Source of the DNA: UBA93 sp964477205
GTDB taxonomy: Archaea > Micrarchaeota > Micrarchaeia > Norongarragalinales > Norongarragalinaceae
Length of the DNA stretch: 49,282 nucleotides
Direction of reading: 5' to 3'
NCBI GenBank assembly: GCA_964477205.1
Contig: CAYZDE010000002.1
Coordinates: 1-49,282 of the forward strand
The translations under genes were made by a program, and so were the position numbers. Below are positions 47,717-49,282 of this stretch, piece after piece; the stretch's first letter is position 1, and each line of letters opens with the position of its first letter. Under the pieces are notes generated by a model. That model saw only the letters and a program-made list of their open reading frames with translations. It did no database searches and was not told the DNA's origin.

Positions 47717-49147
47717 ATGAACAAGACGAGCCTATCAATATTAAAAGCGTTGACAAGCGAGTACGTCGACGCCCGCGAAGTCGCGGAACTCGCGGGAGTG
47801 AATTTCGACTCGGTAATGAGCTCACTGCAAGGATTAAAGCAGGACGGCCTCGTGAAAGTCGAGAAAAAAGAGGGCATTCAACGCGAACTCACTGACGAAG
47901 GCGCAGAGTACGCGAAGAAAGGCCTGCCGGAGCGCAGGCTTCGCGAAGCAATTGCCGGGAAAGCGAGCATAGCCGAGGCAGTAGCCAAAGCAAAACTCTC
48001 ACCAAAGGAAAAAGGCATAGCACTGCAATGGGCCAAGAAGAACAAGTGGCTTTTCATGGAGAGGGATAATGGGGAAATCGTTTTGAAAGCCTCGGACGCG
48101 CCGGAGAGCCAAATTGAAAAAGCGTTGAAGTCCATTGACTCAGCAAAAGGCAAGGCGTTCAAAGAACTGGAAGCGCGCGGGCTCGGCCGGGAAACAACGA
48201 AGAAGAGTTTTCGAGCGTGCGTGACCGCAAAAGGCGCGAAGGTCGTGAAGAGCGCGCGCGTAATCGCAACTCAATTGACTCCCGACGACTTGAAGGCCGG
48301 CGCTTGGAGGAAAAAAGATTATGCGAGTTACGACCTCGCAACGCTCAACACTAATTACGATTACGGCAAGAAACACGCTTACAAAGAGTTCCTAAATGAA
48401 ATCAAGGGTAAGCTGGTGGCTCTCGGCTTCAAGGAAGCGCGCGGGCCGCTAGTCGAGCTCGAGTTCTGGAACATGGACGCGCTGTTCATGGCGCAAGACC
48501 ACCCGGCCCGCGAGATTCACGACGTATTCCAAATTGACGACCCGGCGCGCGGCGAAATACTAAACCGGGAAACACTCGCGCGGGTACGCAAAGCGCACGA
48601 GGAAGGCCTCGCCGGCTCGAAAGGGTGGGGCTACAAATGGGACCCGGAAATCGCGGCGCGTTTAGTCATGCGCTCGCAGACCACCGCCGTGAGCGCTCGC
48701 GAGCTCGCCAAGGGAGTGGAAGTGCCGGGACGCGTGTTCTGCATCGGGCGCGTTTTCCGCCCGGACGAAATCGATTGGAAGCACTTTATTGAATTCAACC
48801 AATGCGAGGGCATAGTCGCGGACCAGGGAATGACGTTCCGTGAGTTACTCGGCTACTTGCGCGACTTTGCAATGGAAGTGTTCGGCGCCGAGAGGGTAAA
48901 ATTCGCTCCGTCGTACTTCCCGTTCACCGAGCCCAGCGTTGAAATGTTCGCGGACATACCCGGCAAGGGCTGGGCCGAGGTAGGCGGCGCGGGAATGTTC
49001 CGCCCGGAGATGCTCGAAGCGCTCGGCGTTGAAGTGCCGGTCCTAGCTTGGGGCTTGGGAATCGACCGCCTGGCAATGATTAAGCTCGGCGCAACGGACA
49101 TCCGAGATTTGTTCTCGCACGACTTGGAATTCTTGAGGTCACGATAA
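47717..49147 (+). CDS. pheS: Phenylalanyl-tRNA synthetase alpha subunit
   Basis: About 476 residues: an N-terminal winged-helix tRNA-binding part (ILKALTSEYVDAREVAELAGVN), then the class II core with motif 2 (FRPDEIDWKHFIEFNQCEG) and motif 3 (VLAWGLGIDRLAMIKLG). It charges tRNA-Phe with PheT. The ATG at 47717 has GGAG upstream; a TTG at 47699 would add six residues. Its TAA overlaps the ATG of pheT by one base. Confidence 0.95.
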   Translation: MNKTSLSILKALTSEYVDAREVAELAGVNFDSVMSSLQGLKQDGLVKVEKKEGIQRELTDEGAEYAKKGLPERRLREAIAGKASIAEAVAKAKLSPKEKGIALQWAKKNKWLFMERDNGEIVLKASDAPESQIEKALKSIDSAKGKAFKELEARGLGRETTKKSFRACVTAKGAKVVKSARVIATQLTPDDLKAGAWRKKDYASYDLATLNTNYDYGKKHAYKEFLNEIKGKLVALGFKEARGPLVELEFWNMDALFMAQDHPAREIHDVFQIDDPARGEILNRETLARVRKAHEEGLAGSKGWGYKWDPEIAARLVMRSQTTAVSARELAKGVEVPGRVFCIGRVFRPDEIDWKHFIEFNQCEGIVADQGMTFRELLGYLRDFAMEVFGAERVKFAPSYFPFTEPSVEMFADIPGKGWAEVGGAGMFRPEMLEALGVEVPVLAWGLGIDRLAMIKLGATDIRDLFSHDLEFLRSR

Positions 49148-49282
49148 TGGTAAGCATTCAAATTTCAAAGAAATGGCTCCTCAACGAGCTAAAGGTAAGC
49201 GAAGCAGAATTAATCGATGCGCTGCCCCAAATCAAAGCGGAAGTGGACGCAAACAATGAATTACTTTGCTTGAGCATCACGG
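49147..49282 (+). CDS. pheT: Phenylalanyl-tRNA synthetase beta subunit (partial, runs off the window)
   Basis: About 45 residues are visible, beginning MVSIQISKKWLLNEL. The position directly after pheS with a TAATG overlap makes pheT near certain, though the visible part is too short for motifs. The rest lies beyond the window. Confidence 0.8.
   Translation, partial: MVSIQISKKWLLNELKVSEAELIDALPQIKAEVDANNELLCLSIT

Overview
The window is archaeal chromosome. Diagnostic genes are DNA topoisomerase VI A and B, a Dim2/Pno1-type KH protein, aIF5A with a hypusine site, an LSm protein, Alba, archaeal SepF, EF-1A followed by S10, PorA/PorB/PorD, PheS/PheT and archaeal-type promoters (A/T boxes roughly 25-35 bases upstream of genes). 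Several traits suggest a lineage of the DPANN kind such as Diapherotrites or Micrarchaeota: many small unknown proteins, a CxxC-x17-CxxC zinc protein and a bacterial-type MetK. That placement is inference. Gene density is high, TTG and GTG starts are common, and most genes share a moderately GC-rich base use, with one clearly AT-rich exception near 11.9-12.5 kb.

Left part (1-11 kb): a large secreted beta-helix surface protein, an AlkD-like gene cut by a 100-N assembly gap, the operon KH protein-top6B-top6A, a small membrane protein with an unknown partner, aIF5A, and a tightly coupled operon TatD-NYN nuclease-unknown-MinD-LSm. Centre-left (11-24 kb): tRNA-Val, a glycine-rich zinc protein with a strongly structured leader, tRNA-Ala beside an AT-rich reductase gene, an acetyltransferase, a packaging-type ATPase with a membrane-seeking N-terminus, zinc/KH and Alba proteins, hisS beside tRNA-His (with a partial tRNA duplication), AlaX, two paralogous lipoproteins, SepF, an MBL-fold enzyme, a TrmI-like methyltransferase, an unknown gene pair and tRNA-Thr.

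Centre (24-31 kb): an orphan phosphohistidine domain, EF-1A, S10, tRNA-Ile, a DEAD-box helicase whose annotated start looks too short, a MATE exporter with an HTH-CBS regulator, bacterial-type MetK and a VTT membrane protein.

The most unusual locus is 31.28-34.84 kb, an anaerobic ribonucleotide reductase operon. Its first gene fuses a complete NrdR repressor (zinc ribbon plus ATP cone) to a second ATP cone and the NrdD catalytic body. That protein stops before the glycyl-radical segment. The segment is encoded separately by a 59-codon ORF just downstream (33960-34139), followed by the NrdG activase. The leader carries one strong and two weaker NrdR-box-like sites spaced 63 and 21 bp apart, so the fusion may repress its own gene. 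The combination of fused repressor-enzyme and detached radical subunit is the best candidate here for an undescribed system.

Right part (34.8-49.3 kb): a Fic protein flanked by inverted repeats, a HEAT-like protein with a DUF1858 redox protein, MscS, an unknown protein, an HTH regulator, the TrkH-TrkA-Nth operon, tRNA-Gln with a cupin gene starting at once after it, a KefB-type antiporter, a porD-membrane protein-porA-porB operon without porG, and pheS-pheT running off the edge.
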